Shown in pieces: positions 33,690 through 45,934 of a DNA stretch of 64,000 nt. Made by a program: the position numbers and the translations under genes. Source of the DNA: Sphingomonadales bacterium UBA6157 (GTDB taxonomy: Bacteria; Pseudomonadota; Alphaproteobacteria; Sphingomonadales; Sphingomonadaceae); assembly GCA_002423025.1 (NCBI GenBank), contig DIUN01000038.1:1-64000 (forward strand). The letters run 5' to 3'. The notes under the pieces are model-generated. The model ran no database searches. It was given only the letters and a program-made list of their open reading frames with translations, and was not told where the DNA came from. Numbering within the stretch: the first letter of the stretch is position 1; each line of letters starts with the position of its first letter.

Positions 33690-34416
33690 TGAAGCGGTAG
33701 CCGACACCGTAGAGCGTCTCGATTCCCTTGAAATCATGGTCCACGGCGCGGAACTTCTTGCGCAGCCGCTTGATGTGGCTGTCGATGGTGCGATCATCGA
33801 CATAGACGTCGTCCTGATAGGCGGCATCCATCAGCTGGTCGCGGGATTTTACAAAGCCCGGCCGCGCCGCCAGCGTCTCCAGGATCATGAACTCCGTGAC
33901 GGTGAGCGCCACATCGCCGCGCCGCCCCTCGCCGGCATCCCAGGTGACGCGGTGGCGCGCCGGGTCCATGGTCAGCCGGCCACGGATGATCGGCTCGGCG
34001 GCGGGCTCGCTCGGCTCGGCCTCGGGCGGCGCCTTGCGGTTCGCCACCCGGCGCAGCACGGCGCGAATGCGCTCGATGAGCAGGCGCTGGCTGAACGGCT
34101 TGCCGATATAATCATCGGCACCCATCGCCAGGCCCAGCGCCTCGTCGATCTCGGTGTCCTTGCTGGTCAGGAAGATCACCGGCACTTCGGATTTTTCCCG
34201 CAGGCGGCGCAGCACCTCCATGCCATCCATGCGCGGCATCTTGATATCGAGCACGGCCAGATCGGGCGGATTGTCGAGCAGCGCCTTCAGCGCCGTGTCA
34301 CCATCGGAATAGAGTCGCACCGTGAAACCCTCGGCCTGGAGCGCGATGGAAACCGATGTGAGAATATTGCGATCATCATCAACAAGCGCGATCACGGGGG
34401 CGGCGGCGGTATTCAT
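33679..34416 (-). CDS. chvI: response regulator ChvI
   Basis: About 245 residues, OmpR/PhoB type. The receiver has the acidic pair VDDD, the phospho-acceptor region LAVLDIKMPRMDGMEVL and the conserved FLTSKDTEIDE and GADDYIGKPF. The C-terminal winged helix shows LTVTEFMILETLAARPG and DDRTIDSHIKRLRKKFR. It acts with ChvG; in related bacteria ChvI controls envelope, exopolysaccharide and central-carbon genes including pckA, which is divergent here across 268 bases. The ATG ending at 34416 gives a standard N-terminus; the open extension upstream is not receiver-like. Confidence 0.93.
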   Translation of the reverse strand: MNTAAAPVIALVDDDRNILTSVSIALQAEGFTVRLYSDGDTALKALLDNPPDLAVLDIKMPRMDGMEVLRRLREKSEVPVIFLTSKDTEIDEALGLAMGADDYIGKPFSQRLLIERIRAVLRRVANRKAPPEAEPSEPAAEPIIRGRLTMDPARHRVTWDAGEGRRGDVALTVTEFMILETLAARPGFVKSRDQLMDAAYQDDVYVDDRTIDSHIKRLRKKFRAVDHDFKGIETLYGVGYRFNEE

Positions 34417-34684
34417 GGGCCAAGCTTGTCGCCCCATGTGGCCCGCAAGGCAAGATGCGAGGCTTTGATGGCGCATCGGCGCGCCTTCCAGCCGATGTGA
34501 ACGCTAACAATGAAAACGGGCAAAAATCCGCCCTCCGGCCTTATACAACATCGTGACAACAGGAGTTTTGACGAACGCCGGTCGCTCCGTTATGCGCCAC
34601 CCCACGGGGAGATCGCGGCTGCAACGACAGCCCATTTTGGCAATGATGGCGGCTACGGGCGCCAGCTTCGGAAGGATTTGGCGC

Positions 34685-36307
<1,623 letters not shown>

Positions 36308-36313
36308 GGAATT

Positions 36314-36356
36314 GCCGGGTTTCTTGCCTTATTTTGGCCTGAAACCCGGCATTTTG
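36314..36356 (+). terminator. pckA terminator hairpin
   Basis: GCCGGGTTTC (36314-36323) pairs perfectly with GAAACCCGGC (36341-36350) across a 17-base AT-rich loop, followed by ATTTTG. The stem starts seven bases after the pckA stop. The T-run is short, but the position and perfect stem make a terminator likely. Confidence 0.65.
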
Positions 36357-36518
36357 CCGTAGTTTTGCGCCATTTGTCGCAGAAATCGGCACTGTATGTG
36401 CCTTTGACACAACACCGTAACAAATAAGGCGATTGAAATAACATTTCCTGCCCCGCGAGGGTTCTTTCTAACATCGCCATCGCTTAAGGCGTCCCTCATC
36501 ACATTCGAGGGATCCACC

Positions 36519-39488
36519 ATGAACATCCAGACAAGGCTCGCCATTCTCGGCAGCGTTTCCGCGCTTTCCCTGCTCGCCATGGCCGGTGCCGCCCAGGCCC
36601 AGACCACCGCTGCTGTCGACGAGACGGTTGAGGAAGAGTCCATCATCGTCACCGGTTCGCGCGTTTCGCGCCCGGAAATCGATTTCCCGAATCCTGTCCA
36701 GTCGCTGACCGCCGAGACCATCGAGCGCTCGGGTGACACCAACATCACCGAGTTCCTGCTCGATTCGCCGGCGCTTGTCGGCTCGCTCTCCAACCAGCAG
36801 AACTCCGGTTCGAACCTCGCCTTCCAGACGGTCGGCCTCAACCTGCTGAACCTGCGCAACCTCGGCACCCAGCGCACGCTGGTGCTGGTGAACGGTCGCC
36901 GCCACGTCAACGCTTATCCCGGCGAAAACGGCGTCGACACCAACACCATCCCGATTGACCTGATCGAGCGCGTTGACGTGCTGACCGGCGGCGTCTCGGC
37001 GATTTACGGTGCCGATGCCGTGACCGGCGTTGTCAACTTCGTGCTCAAGCGTGACTTCGAGGGCGTCAAGGCCCGCGGCCAGATCGGCATCTCCGCCAAG
37101 GGTGACAACGGCAACCGCTTCGGCTCGGTGCTCGTCGGCAAGAACTTCGGCGGCGGCAAGGGCAACATCACCGTCGGCTACGAGTACAACAAGTCGGACC
37201 GCTTCAACGAGCGCCAGCGCGACTATCTTGGTGACCCTGCCAAGAACTTCCAGCTGCTGCGTGACCCGAACGACTTCCCCGACAACCCCACCGTGTTCGA
37301 CCGCGTGCTTGTCAACAACGTCAGCTGGGCAGACAGCGCCCGCAACGGCGCCGTGGACGTGACGCTCGATGGCGTGCCTGATTTCGAGGGCAATGGCCGT
37401 CCGTATGACCTGGGTTCGGGCTTCCTGTCCGGCACCGGTGGCCGTGCTGTCAACAGCACCTCCAACACGCCGACCGCCGGCTACTTCGGCGATCTCGCGC
37501 CGTCGCTGGAGCGCCACAACGTCAACGTGCTGACCAGCTATGAGTTCAGCCCGGCTGTGCGCTTCTTTGCTGAAGCCAAGTATGTGCGCGTCAACGCCTT
37601 CTCGGAATCGCAGCCTTCGTTCGATTTCTACACCTACCTTGGTGCGGACAACGCTTTCCTCAACCGTCAGTTCGGCGCCTTGGCTCCGGACGGCGCACTG
37701 GTCAGCCGTGACAACTTCGATTTCGGCGTCAGCCGCGACACCGCCAAGCGTGACACCTATCGCGGCGTCATCGGCTTTGACGGCACGCTCACCGAAGGCG
37801 ATGGCAGCGGCAACCTCCGCTACGAAATGTCGTATGTGTATGGCCGCGCCTCCTCGACGGTGGTGGGCAGCAACACCCGCGTTGCCGATCGCTATGCCGC
37901 CGCGCTCGATGCCGTGGTGAACCCGGCCAATGGCCAGATCACATGCCGCATCAACCTGCCGGGCGAAACCGACGTTGATCCCAACTTCAACAACACGTTC
38001 TTCAATGGCGCACCGGTGACCTTCCGTCCCGGCGAGTGCGTGCCGCTCAACCTGCTCGGCGAGAACGTCAACAGCGCTGCGGCCGTCGATTTCGTCTATG
38101 TCGACTCGATCGTGCGCGCCAAGAGCGAGCAGCATGTCGTCTCGGGCTCGGTCTCGGGTGATCTCGGCTTCCTGTTCAACCTGCCGGGCGGCCCGATCGG
38201 CTTTGCTGTCGGCGCCGAGTATCGCAAGGAATCGACCACTTCGACTCCTGACGCCTTCCAGCAGGCCGGCAACTATCTCGACAGCTCGCAGATCCTGACC
38301 AGCGGTGGCTCCTTCAACGTCAAGGAAGTCTTCGGCGAAGTGAACGTGCCGCTGCTCTCGGGCGTGCCGATGGCCGAAACGCTCTCCTTCGGCGGTGCCA
38401 TCCGTTACTCGGATTACTCCACCATCGGTTCGACGACGACCTGGAAGGTTGACGGCACCTACGCACCGATCAAGGACATCGCCTTCCGCGCCACCTACTC
38501 GCAGGCGGTGCGCGCCCCGAACATCACCGAGCTCTTCAGCCCGGCTCAGGGCACGTTCGAGTTCCTCGACGATCCGTGCGATCCGCTCAACATCGGCGAA
38601 GGCACGTCCTTCCGCGTTGCCAACTGCACGGCTGCACTCACCGCTGCCGGCCTGACGCCGGCGCAGATCGCCGCCTTCAGCCCCGGCTCCAATGCCGAGC
38701 AGAGCACCAGCCAGCCCGGCCTCTCCGGCGGCAACCCGAACCTGGCGGAAGAAACCGCCAAGACCTGGACTGCCGGTGTCGTGCTGCGCCCGAGCTTCAT
38801 CCCGGGCCTGGCGATCACTGCCGATTGGTATGACATCAAGATCAAGAACGCGATCAACACCCCGGACATCAACGAGGTGTTCAAGTTCTGCGTCGATGCC
38901 CAGAGCCTCGACAACCCGTTCTGCGGCAGCTTCTCGCGTGCCCCCGGCACCGGCTTCCTGCAGAACTTCGTGGTCTCGGCCCAGAACGTCGCCGCCTTCA
39001 CCACCTCGGGTCTTGAAGTCAGCCTCAACTACACGCTGCGTCCGCGGGCCGACATCGGCACGTTCAACGTCCGCCTCGTCGGTGGCTATCTGAACGACCT
39101 GACCTTCGTTGCCACCATCGGCGGCACGCCGGAGCAGCAGCGCAACCGGACCTATCGTCCGAACTACCTCGGCAACCTCGACCTGACCTGGAACCGTGGC
39201 CCGCTGACCATCAACTACGGCCTCGCGTGGCAGGGCAAGACCCAGCGCTTCACCACGATCCAGCTCGCCGCCAACCCGGACATCACCGATCCGAAGTACT
39301 TCAACTACAAGGAGCGCTGGGAGCACGACGTCCAGGTTTCGTACAATGTCGGTGACCGTTTCACCCTGTACGGCGGCATCAACAACTTCACCAACCAGCA
39401 GCCTGACCTGTCCTCGAACATCCCGGTCAGCGCCATTGGCCGCTACTTCTTCATGGGCGCCAAGGTTCAGCTTCCGAACTTCTTCTGA
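36519..39488 (+). CDS. large TonB-dependent receptor
   Basis: 989 residues. A signal peptide (LAILGSVSALSLLAMAGAAQAQ) precedes the TonB-box-like ESIIVTGSRVSRPEIDFP. The plug domain contains TLVLVNGRRHVNAYPGENG and IERVDVLTGGVSAIYGADAV. The barrel is about 750 residues long and ends VQLPNFF. This is the large subclass typical of sphingomonads that often handle carbohydrates, peptides or aromatic compounds; the ligand is unknown. Synonymous codons differ from neighbours (more GGT, CGT, GTT, CTT), as expected for a highly expressed outer-membrane protein. It stands alone between two terminators. A TTGACA at 36404 may be part of its promoter, but no matching -10 is evident. Confidence 0.94.
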   Translation: MNIQTRLAILGSVSALSLLAMAGAAQAQTTAAVDETVEEESIIVTGSRVSRPEIDFPNPVQSLTAETIERSGDTNITEFLLDSPALVGSLSNQQNSGSNLAFQTVGLNLLNLRNLGTQRTLVLVNGRRHVNAYPGENGVDTNTIPIDLIERVDVLTGGVSAIYGADAVTGVVNFVLKRDFEGVKARGQIGISAKGDNGNRFGSVLVGKNFGGGKGNITVGYEYNKSDRFNERQRDYLGDPAKNFQLLRDPNDFPDNPTVFDRVLVNNVSWADSARNGAVDVTLDGVPDFEGNGRPYDLGSGFLSGTGGRAVNSTSNTPTAGYFGDLAPSLERHNVNVLTSYEFSPAVRFFAEAKYVRVNAFSESQPSFDFYTYLGADNAFLNRQFGALAPDGALVSRDNFDFGVSRDTAKRDTYRGVIGFDGTLTEGDGSGNLRYEMSYVYGRASSTVVGSNTRVADRYAAALDAVVNPANGQITCRINLPGETDVDPNFNNTFFNGAPVTFRPGECVPLNLLGENVNSAAAVDFVYVDSIVRAKSEQHVVSGSVSGDLGFLFNLPGGPIGFAVGAEYRKESTTSTPDAFQQAGNYLDSSQILTSGGSFNVKEVFGEVNVPLLSGVPMAETLSFGGAIRYSDYSTIGSTTTWKVDGTYAPIKDIAFRATYSQAVRAPNITELFSPAQGTFEFLDDPCDPLNIGEGTSFRVANCTAALTAAGLTPAQIAAFSPGSNAEQSTSQPGLSGGNPNLAEETAKTWTAGVVLRPSFIPGLAITADWYDIKIKNAINTPDINEVFKFCVDAQSLDNPFCGSFSRAPGTGFLQNFVVSAQNVAAFTTSGLEVSLNYTLRPRADIGTFNVRLVGGYLNDLTFVATIGGTPEQQRNRTYRPNYLGNLDLTWNRGPLTINYGLAWQGKTQRFTTIQLAANPDITDPKYFNYKERWEHDVQVSYNVGDRFTLYGGINNFTNQQPDLSSNIPVSAIGRYFFMGAKVQLPNFF

Positions 39489-39517
39489 GCCTGAACGCAA
39501 GACCCAAGCAAAACAGC

Positions 39518-39554
39518 CGGGGCCAGCAGAAATGCTGGCCCCGGTTTCTTGTTG
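39518..39554 (+). terminator. strong terminator after the TonB receptor
   Basis: A perfect 12-bp stem, CCGGGGCCAGCA (39518-39529) with TGCTGGCCCCGG (39534-39545), is closed by a GAAA tetraloop and followed by TTTCTTGTT. This is a textbook intrinsic terminator 30 bases after the receptor stop. Confidence 0.9.
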
Positions 39555-39621
39555 GGGCAAAGCACGTCCAATCCGGCAGCATCGGCTTGTTGGTGCCGCC
39601 TGAACCTGGCACGCTCTGCCG

Positions 39622-41685
39622 ATGCAGCGGGCCTATCATCATGCAAAGGGCCGCGATTTCGCCGCCACCCATGTTGACCAACTGCTTGGAGCGCTGGCCA
39701 GGTCCCTGCCCTTCCCTGTCGAGCCGGCCCAGCGCGCAGCCTGGCAATATGAGATCCTCCATCTTCAGGCGATCGGCGCGGCGCTGCCCGAGGCCCAGAT
39801 TTTCCTGGAGTTCGCCATTCCGCGGATGGGCCGCCGCGCCGATGCGGTGATCGTGGCGGGCGGGCTGGTGTTTGTGCTCGAATACAAGGTCGGCGAGCGC
39901 GAGTTTCCACGCCATGCCATCGAGCAGGTGCACGGCTATGCGCTGGACCTGAAGAACTTTCACGCTACCAGCCATGACAAGGCCATTGTGCCGCTGTTGA
40001 TCTGCACGGAAGCGCCGCCGCGCCAGCTCGATTTCGGCTTCTGGGCAGCAGACCGCGTGCACACGCCGCTCAAGCTGAGCGCTGGCGATGTGCTGCCGAC
40101 CATTCGCCAGATGCTGGCAATGGACGCGACAGCATCAATCGACGCAATGGCCTGGGCCGAAGGCGCCTATCGCCCGACACCGAGCATCATCGAGGCTGCC
40201 GAAGCCCTGTATCGCGGCCATGACGTGGCGGAGATCTCGCGCTCCGAGGCTGGCGCCGAGAATCTGACGCGCACGGCCGCCGCCATCGAGGCCGTTGTTT
40301 CCCGCATGAAGGCCATCAGCGGCAAGGCGATCTGCTTTGTCACCGGTGTGCCAGGCGCCGGCAAGACGCTGGCCGGGCTGAACATCGCCTGCGGGCGCAT
40401 GGCGCAGGACATTGGCGAAGACGCGACATTCCTGTCCGGCAACGGCCCGCTGGTCGATGTGCTGCGGGAGGCGCTGAAGCGGGACCTCCGCACGCGCAAG
40501 GGACGGCCCGGCCCGGCCGCGAGCGAGGCGGCCCATCTGGCCAGCCGCTCGCCCGACAAGTTCATCCAGAATGTTCACCACTTCCGGGACGAGTATATCG
40601 ACCCGGCGCAAGTGCCCTCCGAGCATGTCGTGGTGTTCGATGAAGCCCAACGCGCCTGGAACGCGGCAATGACGACGGATTTCATGCGCAAGAAGCGCGG
40701 CCAGGCCGGCTTCAGCCAGTCCGAGCCGGCCTTCCTGCTCTCCGTTATGGACCGCCGGCCGGATTGGTGCGTGGTCGTCTGCCTGATCGGCGAAGGCCAG
40801 GAGATCAACCGCGGCGAAGCCGGCATTGCGGAGTGGATACGGGCGCTGCAAGGCGAGCTGCCGCATTGGCAAGTCCACCTGCCGCCGCACCTGCTGGCGG
40901 CGGAGTCCGGGCTGGATGCAGGCCTGGGCCAGCACCTGTCCCACCGGGCGCAGCCACCTGACCCGGCGCTGCATCTTGCCGTGTCTGTCCGCTCCTTTCG
41001 GGCCGAAACCGTGTCTGCCTATGTCGCGGCCATGCTCGGCGCTGATGCCGGGCAGGCCGCAGCGGCGCGCCCGGAGCCGCTGCGCTTCCCGATTCTGCGC
41101 ACCCGCAACCTTGCCGCCGCGCGCGCCTGGCTGCGTGACAAGCGCCGCGCCGGCGAACGAGCGGGGCTGCTCGCCTCCTCCAACGCCCTGCGGCTCAAGC
41201 CAGAGGGCATTTACGTCAAAGCCGATATCGATGTGTGCAACTGGTTCCTCAACGCGACCGAGGATGTGCGCTCATCCAATTCTCTGGAGGACGCGGCCAC
41301 CGAATTTGGCGTGCAGGGTCTTGAGCTGGACTGGACCTGTGTCGCGTGGGACTTGAACCTGCGACGCAGCGAAACCTGGGAAGCACGCGAGTTTCGCGGC
41401 ACGAAATGGACTGCAATTCGCGATGCCGGCGAGGCGCTAGGGCGCGCCGACTATGTGCGCAATGCGTATCGCGTGCTGCTGACGCGCGCCCGGCAGGGGA
41501 TGGTGATCTTTGTGCCGCGCGGTGATGCGGCGGACGGGACGCGGCCGCCGGCGGAGTATGATGCTGTGGATGCGTGGCTGGCAGCGTGCGGCGTGCCGGA
41601 GCTTGGTGCGGCGGAGCCGGAAACGCCGCCTGTTATTCAAGCGAAGGCTGCGGCGCCGTTGGGTTCACAGCCTGTGCTGTTTTAA
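39622..41685 (+). CDS. PD-(D/E)XK nuclease-like - DUF2075 helicase-like protein
   Basis: 687 residues. The N-terminal ~170 residues resemble a restriction-endonuclease fold: Asp74 in GRRADAVIVAG and Glu87-x-Lys89 in VFVLEYKVGER fit the PD-(D/E)XK core. From ~235 on is a DUF2075-type P-loop NTPase of the superfamily 1 helicase kind: Walker A TGVPGAGKTLAGLN (Lys248), Walker B HVVVFDEAQRAW (Asp340-Glu341), and late motifs VQGLELDWTCV and NAYRVLLTRARQGMVIFVP. Such proteins occur in defence islands and near mobile DNA, but the biochemical role is unestablished. It stands alone between a terminator and a large palindrome, with no partner gene. ATG 39622 lacks a clear ribosome binding site. Confidence 0.85.
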   Translation: MQRAYHHAKGRDFAATHVDQLLGALARSLPFPVEPAQRAAWQYEILHLQAIGAALPEAQIFLEFAIPRMGRRADAVIVAGGLVFVLEYKVGEREFPRHAIEQVHGYALDLKNFHATSHDKAIVPLLICTEAPPRQLDFGFWAADRVHTPLKLSAGDVLPTIRQMLAMDATASIDAMAWAEGAYRPTPSIIEAAEALYRGHDVAEISRSEAGAENLTRTAAAIEAVVSRMKAISGKAICFVTGVPGAGKTLAGLNIACGRMAQDIGEDATFLSGNGPLVDVLREALKRDLRTRKGRPGPAASEAAHLASRSPDKFIQNVHHFRDEYIDPAQVPSEHVVVFDEAQRAWNAAMTTDFMRKKRGQAGFSQSEPAFLLSVMDRRPDWCVVVCLIGEGQEINRGEAGIAEWIRALQGELPHWQVHLPPHLLAAESGLDAGLGQHLSHRAQPPDPALHLAVSVRSFRAETVSAYVAAMLGADAGQAAAARPEPLRFPILRTRNLAAARAWLRDKRRAGERAGLLASSNALRLKPEGIYVKADIDVCNWFLNATEDVRSSNSLEDAATEFGVQGLELDWTCVAWDLNLRRSETWEAREFRGTKWTAIRDAGEALGRADYVRNAYRVLLTRARQGMVIFVPRGDAADGTRPPAEYDAVDAWLAACGVPELGAAEPETPPVIQAKAAAPLGSQPVLF

Positions 41686-41702
41686 GTCGCATTCAAACAC
41701 AA

Positions 41703-41776
41703 CGTCACCCCCGCGAAGGCGGGGGCCCATCTCCAAATCGTGCAGGAGATGGGCCCCCGCCTTCGCGGGGGTGACG
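41703..41776. repeat. perfect 32-bp inverted repeat (dispersed palindromic element)
   Basis: Arms at 41703-41734 and 41745-41776 are exact reverse complements over 32 bases, with a 10-base loop. Each arm begins CGTCACCCCCGCGAAGGCGG. Repeats with this core are scattered in many sphingomonad genomes, usually between genes. No transposase or target duplication is visible. It lies between the ends of two convergent genes and could act as a bidirectional terminator or transcript stabiliser. Confidence 0.85.
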
Positions 41777-41840
41777 ATTTTGTTGTGAGGCGTGTTGCCC
41801 TTGGCCCGCGCGGGGAGAGCGGCCACTATTTGAGCAGAAG

Positions 41841-41867
41841 CTGGGTTCCGGCGTTCGCCGGGATGAC
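41841..41867 (+). repeat. second dispersed-repeat fragment
   Basis: CTGGGTTCCGGCGTTCGCCG followed by GGATGAC is a second, different sphingomonad-type intergenic repeat core, itself containing the small inverted repeat CCGGCGttCGCCGG. It lies 64 bases after the 32-bp palindrome and 17 before the end of cysH, so two repeat types are stacked in one short gap. Confidence 0.55.
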
Positions 41868-41883
41868 AGCGGGGGTTGAGGCT

Positions 41884-42618
41884 TCAGAATACCGGATCGT
41901 GGATGCCGCATTCCGTCTTGTCCCAGCCGCGCCAGCGGCCGGCGCGGGGGTCTTCGCCGGGTTGGACCTGGCTGGTGCAAGGCACGCAGCCGATGCTGGG
42001 GTAGCCCTGGGATTCGAGCGGGTGGCGGGGCAGCTTGCGCTCGGTGAAGCGGGCGTCGAGCGTGGCCTTGTCCCAATCCGCCAGCGGGTTGATCTTGAGG
42101 CGGCCCTCGTCGATTTCAAAGCGCGGCAGCGCGGCGCGGCCGCTCTGGAAGCCTTTGCGGCCGGAAATCCAGGCATCGAACGGCGCCAGCGCGCGGCGCA
42201 GCGGCTCGACCTTGCGCAGGTCGCAGCAGCCATCGGGATCGTAGCTCCAGCGCAGGCTGGTGCCGTCCTTTTCCGCCAGCAGGCGCGGATCGGGGCGGAA
42301 CTCGCGCAGGTCTGTCAGGCCGAGCTGCTCGGACAGCGCGTCACGATAGGCCAGGGTTTCCCCGAAGATCTTCTGGGTGTTGATGAAGATCACCGGGACG
42401 TCCTTGTCCACGGAGGCCACCAGATCGAGCAGGATCGCCGATTCCGTGCCGAAGGACGACACGGCGGCAATGCGCCCCTTGAGCTCGCCGGCCAGCAGGT
42501 CCGCCAGCATCGCCTCGGTGGCCATACCGGCATATTTTGCCGTCAGCCGCTCGATATCCGCCGGGGTGAAGGCCGGCGCGGTATCAATGCTGTCGATGGC
42601 CCGCGAGGCGCTAGCCAT
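41884..42618 (-). CDS. cysH: assimilatory APS/PAPS reductase CysH, iron-sulfur type
   Basis: 244 residues. It reduces activated sulfate (APS or PAPS) to sulfite with thioredoxin. The ATP-PPase-like motif SSFGTESAILLDLV is followed by the 4Fe-4S cysteines Cys131-Cys132 (DGCCDLRK) and Cys211/Cys214 (SIGCVPCTS). The catalytic Cys237 is in KTECGIH. The presence of the CC...CXXC set marks the cluster-containing bacterial type that normally uses APS, unlike the E. coli PAPS enzyme. It is the last gene of the cobA-DUF2849-cysI-DUF934-cysH operon and overlaps DUF934 by eight bases. Confidence 0.94.
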   Translation of the reverse strand: MASASRAIDSIDTAPAFTPADIERLTAKYAGMATEAMLADLLAGELKGRIAAVSSFGTESAILLDLVASVDKDVPVIFINTQKIFGETLAYRDALSEQLGLTDLREFRPDPRLLAEKDGTSLRWSYDPDGCCDLRKVEPLRRALAPFDAWISGRKGFQSGRAALPRFEIDEGRLKINPLADWDKATLDARFTERKLPRHPLESQGYPSIGCVPCTSQVQPGEDPRAGRWRGWDKTECGIHDPVF

Positions 42619-43088
42619 GCCGCAGCGCCCAGACTGGCTGCTTGCCGTCTGCCGCCTTCATATAGACATAGGGGTAGCGCTCGAGCGTGAGCTTGACCAC
42701 GGTGGGGTCGAGCGGCTTGGCGGGCGCAAAGCTGTCAAACCCGACGCGGCGCATGAAGCCGATCTGATCGACCAGCACGTCGCCCGCAGCGCGGATCTCG
42801 CCCTTGAAGCCGGCTTCGCGCAGGATGCGGGCCGCAGAATAGCCACGGCCATCGCGGAACTTGGGAAACGCCACTTCGATCAGCTTGAGCCGGCCGAGGT
42901 GCGGCACCAGCGCCCGCGCATCATCAGCCGGATCGAGGCGGACGGCGGCGAAATTGCTGTTGGCGAGGAAATCCGCCAGCGGCGCGATCGGGCCATCGTC
43001 CGGCGTATCGGTGCGGAAGCGCAGCGGCGCCGGGGCATCGCTGAGCGGCGGCGGCACGGCAGCGCCAACGGCCTGCTGATCCTGATTA

Positions 43089-43096
<8 letters not shown>
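42611..43096 (-). CDS. DUF934 protein, sulfite-reduction associated
   Basis: About 161 residues. The C-terminal DUF934 domain begins near residue 40 and contains LIEVAFPKFRDGRGYSAARI and GDVLVDQIGFMRRVGFDSF. The family is nearly always encoded between the sulfite reductase and CysH and is thought to assist sulfite reduction, but its activity is unknown. The ATG ending at 43096 overlaps the cysI stop by eight bases, and its own stop overlaps cysH by eight, so all three are translationally coupled. The open frame upstream of this ATG lies wholly within cysI and is not used. Confidence 0.9.
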
Positions 43097-44725
<1,629 letters not shown>

Positions 44726-44726
<1 letters not shown>

Positions 44727-45013
44727 CAGATGACATCCACAGTGAGGCTGGGCAGGGCAAAATCGGGGCGAACGCTCGGCCCGATGGCGCGGACGCGCTC
44801 GCGGGTGGTCTTGGGCAGCCAGCCATCGGCAACGGCTTCGACTTCGATCAGCACCGGATCGTTGATGCGCTCGGCAGCGACCAGCTCGGCAACCAGCGCC
44901 TCGCCTTCCTCGCCGATGGCGACGGCATCGCGGATGTGGCGGCTCCAGTCAGAGCCGTTCCACCACAGCACGTCGCCGGTTTCGAGGCGATTTCCAGTCA
45001 GGATACGGGGCAT
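44726..45013 (-). CDS. DUF2849 protein
   Basis: 95 residues, beginning ILTGNRLETGDVLWWNGSDW and matching the small DUF2849 family found between the siroheme methyltransferase and sulfite reductase in alphaproteobacteria. The function is unknown; the fixed context suggests a role in siroheme-dependent sulfite reduction. The gene starts 16 bases inside the end of cobA and ends one base inside cysI. Confidence 0.88.
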
Positions 45014-45777
45014 GGCAGGGCCTTCAGCGTTTCAGAGATGGCGGAATCGGCGCCGAGGCGGGCAACATCACCCACCACGATCAGCGCCGGGGATTGCACG
45101 GCTTCCCGCGTCACCAGCCCGCCGAGATCGGCAAGCAGGGACCGCAGCACGCGCATGGTGGGGAGAGTGGCGCGCTCGAGCACGGCCACCGGCGTATCGG
45201 GAGCGAGGCCATCGCCGATGAGCTTCTCGGCAATGCGATCGGCGCCGGACACGCCCATGTAGATGACAAGGGTGCGGCCCTTGCCGGCCAGGCCGACCCA
45301 GTTCTGCTCGGCCAGGCCGCGGCACTCGCCGGCTACAAAGCTGACGATGGAGGCATGGTCACGATGGGTCAGCGGCATCTGCGCGGCAGCGGCACCGCCG
45401 AGCGCGGCGGAGACGCCGGGGATGACTTCAACCGGCACGCCGCCAGCATTGCAGGCTTCGACCTCCTCGCCGCCGCGGCCGAAGATGAACGGATCCCCAC
45501 CCTTGAGGCGCACGACAGTGTGGCCGGCAAGCGCCTCTCGGACGAGCAGCTGGCCGATATCCTCCTGCTGCATGGTGTGGCGGGCGCGGCGCTTGGCAAC
45601 GGAAACAAGCCGGGCGGCCGGCGGCACCAGCGCCATCACATCGGCGCCGACAAGGCCATCGTGCACCACCACATCAGCGAGCGCCAGCGCCCGGACGGCC
45701 CGCACGGTCAGCAGATCGGCAGCGCCGGGGCCGGCGCCAATGAGCACCACACGGCCAGGATTATCGCGGTTTTCCAT
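44998..45777 (-). CDS. cobA: uroporphyrinogen-III C-methyltransferase (siroheme synthesis)
   Basis: About 259 residues. It methylates uroporphyrinogen III with S-adenosylmethionine to precorrin-2, the precursor of siroheme for the sulfite reductase encoded next. Tetrapyrrole-methylase motifs are VVLIGAGPGAADLLTVRA, VVRLKGGDPFIFGRGGEE and EVIPGVSAALGGAAAAQMPLTHR. It has only the methyltransferase domain, not the CysG fusion, so the dehydrogenase/ferrochelatase step is encoded elsewhere. The ATG ending at 45777 gives the standard start, though without a strong ribosome binding site. It is the first gene of the sulfur operon. Confidence 0.92.
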   Translation of the reverse strand: MENRDNPGRVVLIGAGPGAADLLTVRAVRALALADVVVHDGLVGADVMALVPPAARLVSVAKRRARHTMQQEDIGQLLVREALAGHTVVRLKGGDPFIFGRGGEEVEACNAGGVPVEVIPGVSAALGGAAAAQMPLTHRDHASIVSFVAGECRGLAEQNWVGLAGKGRTLVIYMGVSGADRIAEKLIGDGLAPDTPVAVLERATLPTMRVLRSLLADLGGLVTREAVQSPALIVVGDVARLGADSAISETLKALPCPVS

Positions 45778-45856
45778 GGCGGCGATGTACGCCGCCCGGG
45801 GGTGGTTGCGCCAGATGCCGGGGCGCAACGGATTCTATGGCATGGCCTAGGAATGT

Positions 45857-45913
45857 TTCCCCACCTGAGGCGTGGGGGAAGACTTGCCCCCTGCCGCGGG
45901 CGCGGCAGGGGGC
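45857..45913 (-). terminator. tandem hairpins after rne
   Basis: Two stems lie between rne and cobA. The first is GCCCCCTGCCGC (45886-45897) with GCGGCAGGGGGC (45902-45913), a perfect 12-bp stem with a 4-base loop. The second, further downstream for rne, is TTCCCCAC (45857-45864) with GTGGGGGAA (45872-45880), a single G bulged. Neither ends in a long T-tract, so termination is likely but unproven; they may also protect the rne 3' end. Confidence 0.5.
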
Positions 45914-45934
45914 GGAGTCAGATCAACCGCCAGA

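Noticed and set aside
34553..34684. N-terminal extension of pckA in the same frame
   Set aside because: The stretch looks non-coding, and a good ribosome binding site precedes GTG 34685, which gives the usual PckA N-terminus.
36404..36432. TTGACA upstream of the second TonB receptor as a complete promoter
   Set aside because: No -10-like hexamer at 16-18 bases; kept only as a remark in the receptor entry.
36468..39560. Uninterrupted opposite-strand frame of about 1030 codons across the large TonB receptor
   Set aside because: It is a mirror of a highly expressed, codon-biased gene in GC-rich DNA. Its peptide has no domain, and the sense strand has signal peptide, plug and barrel.
41703..41776. 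Perfect inverted repeat considered as an insertion-sequence end or CRISPR unit
   Set aside because: No transposase, no target duplication, no regularly spaced repeats; it fits a dispersed palindromic repeat.
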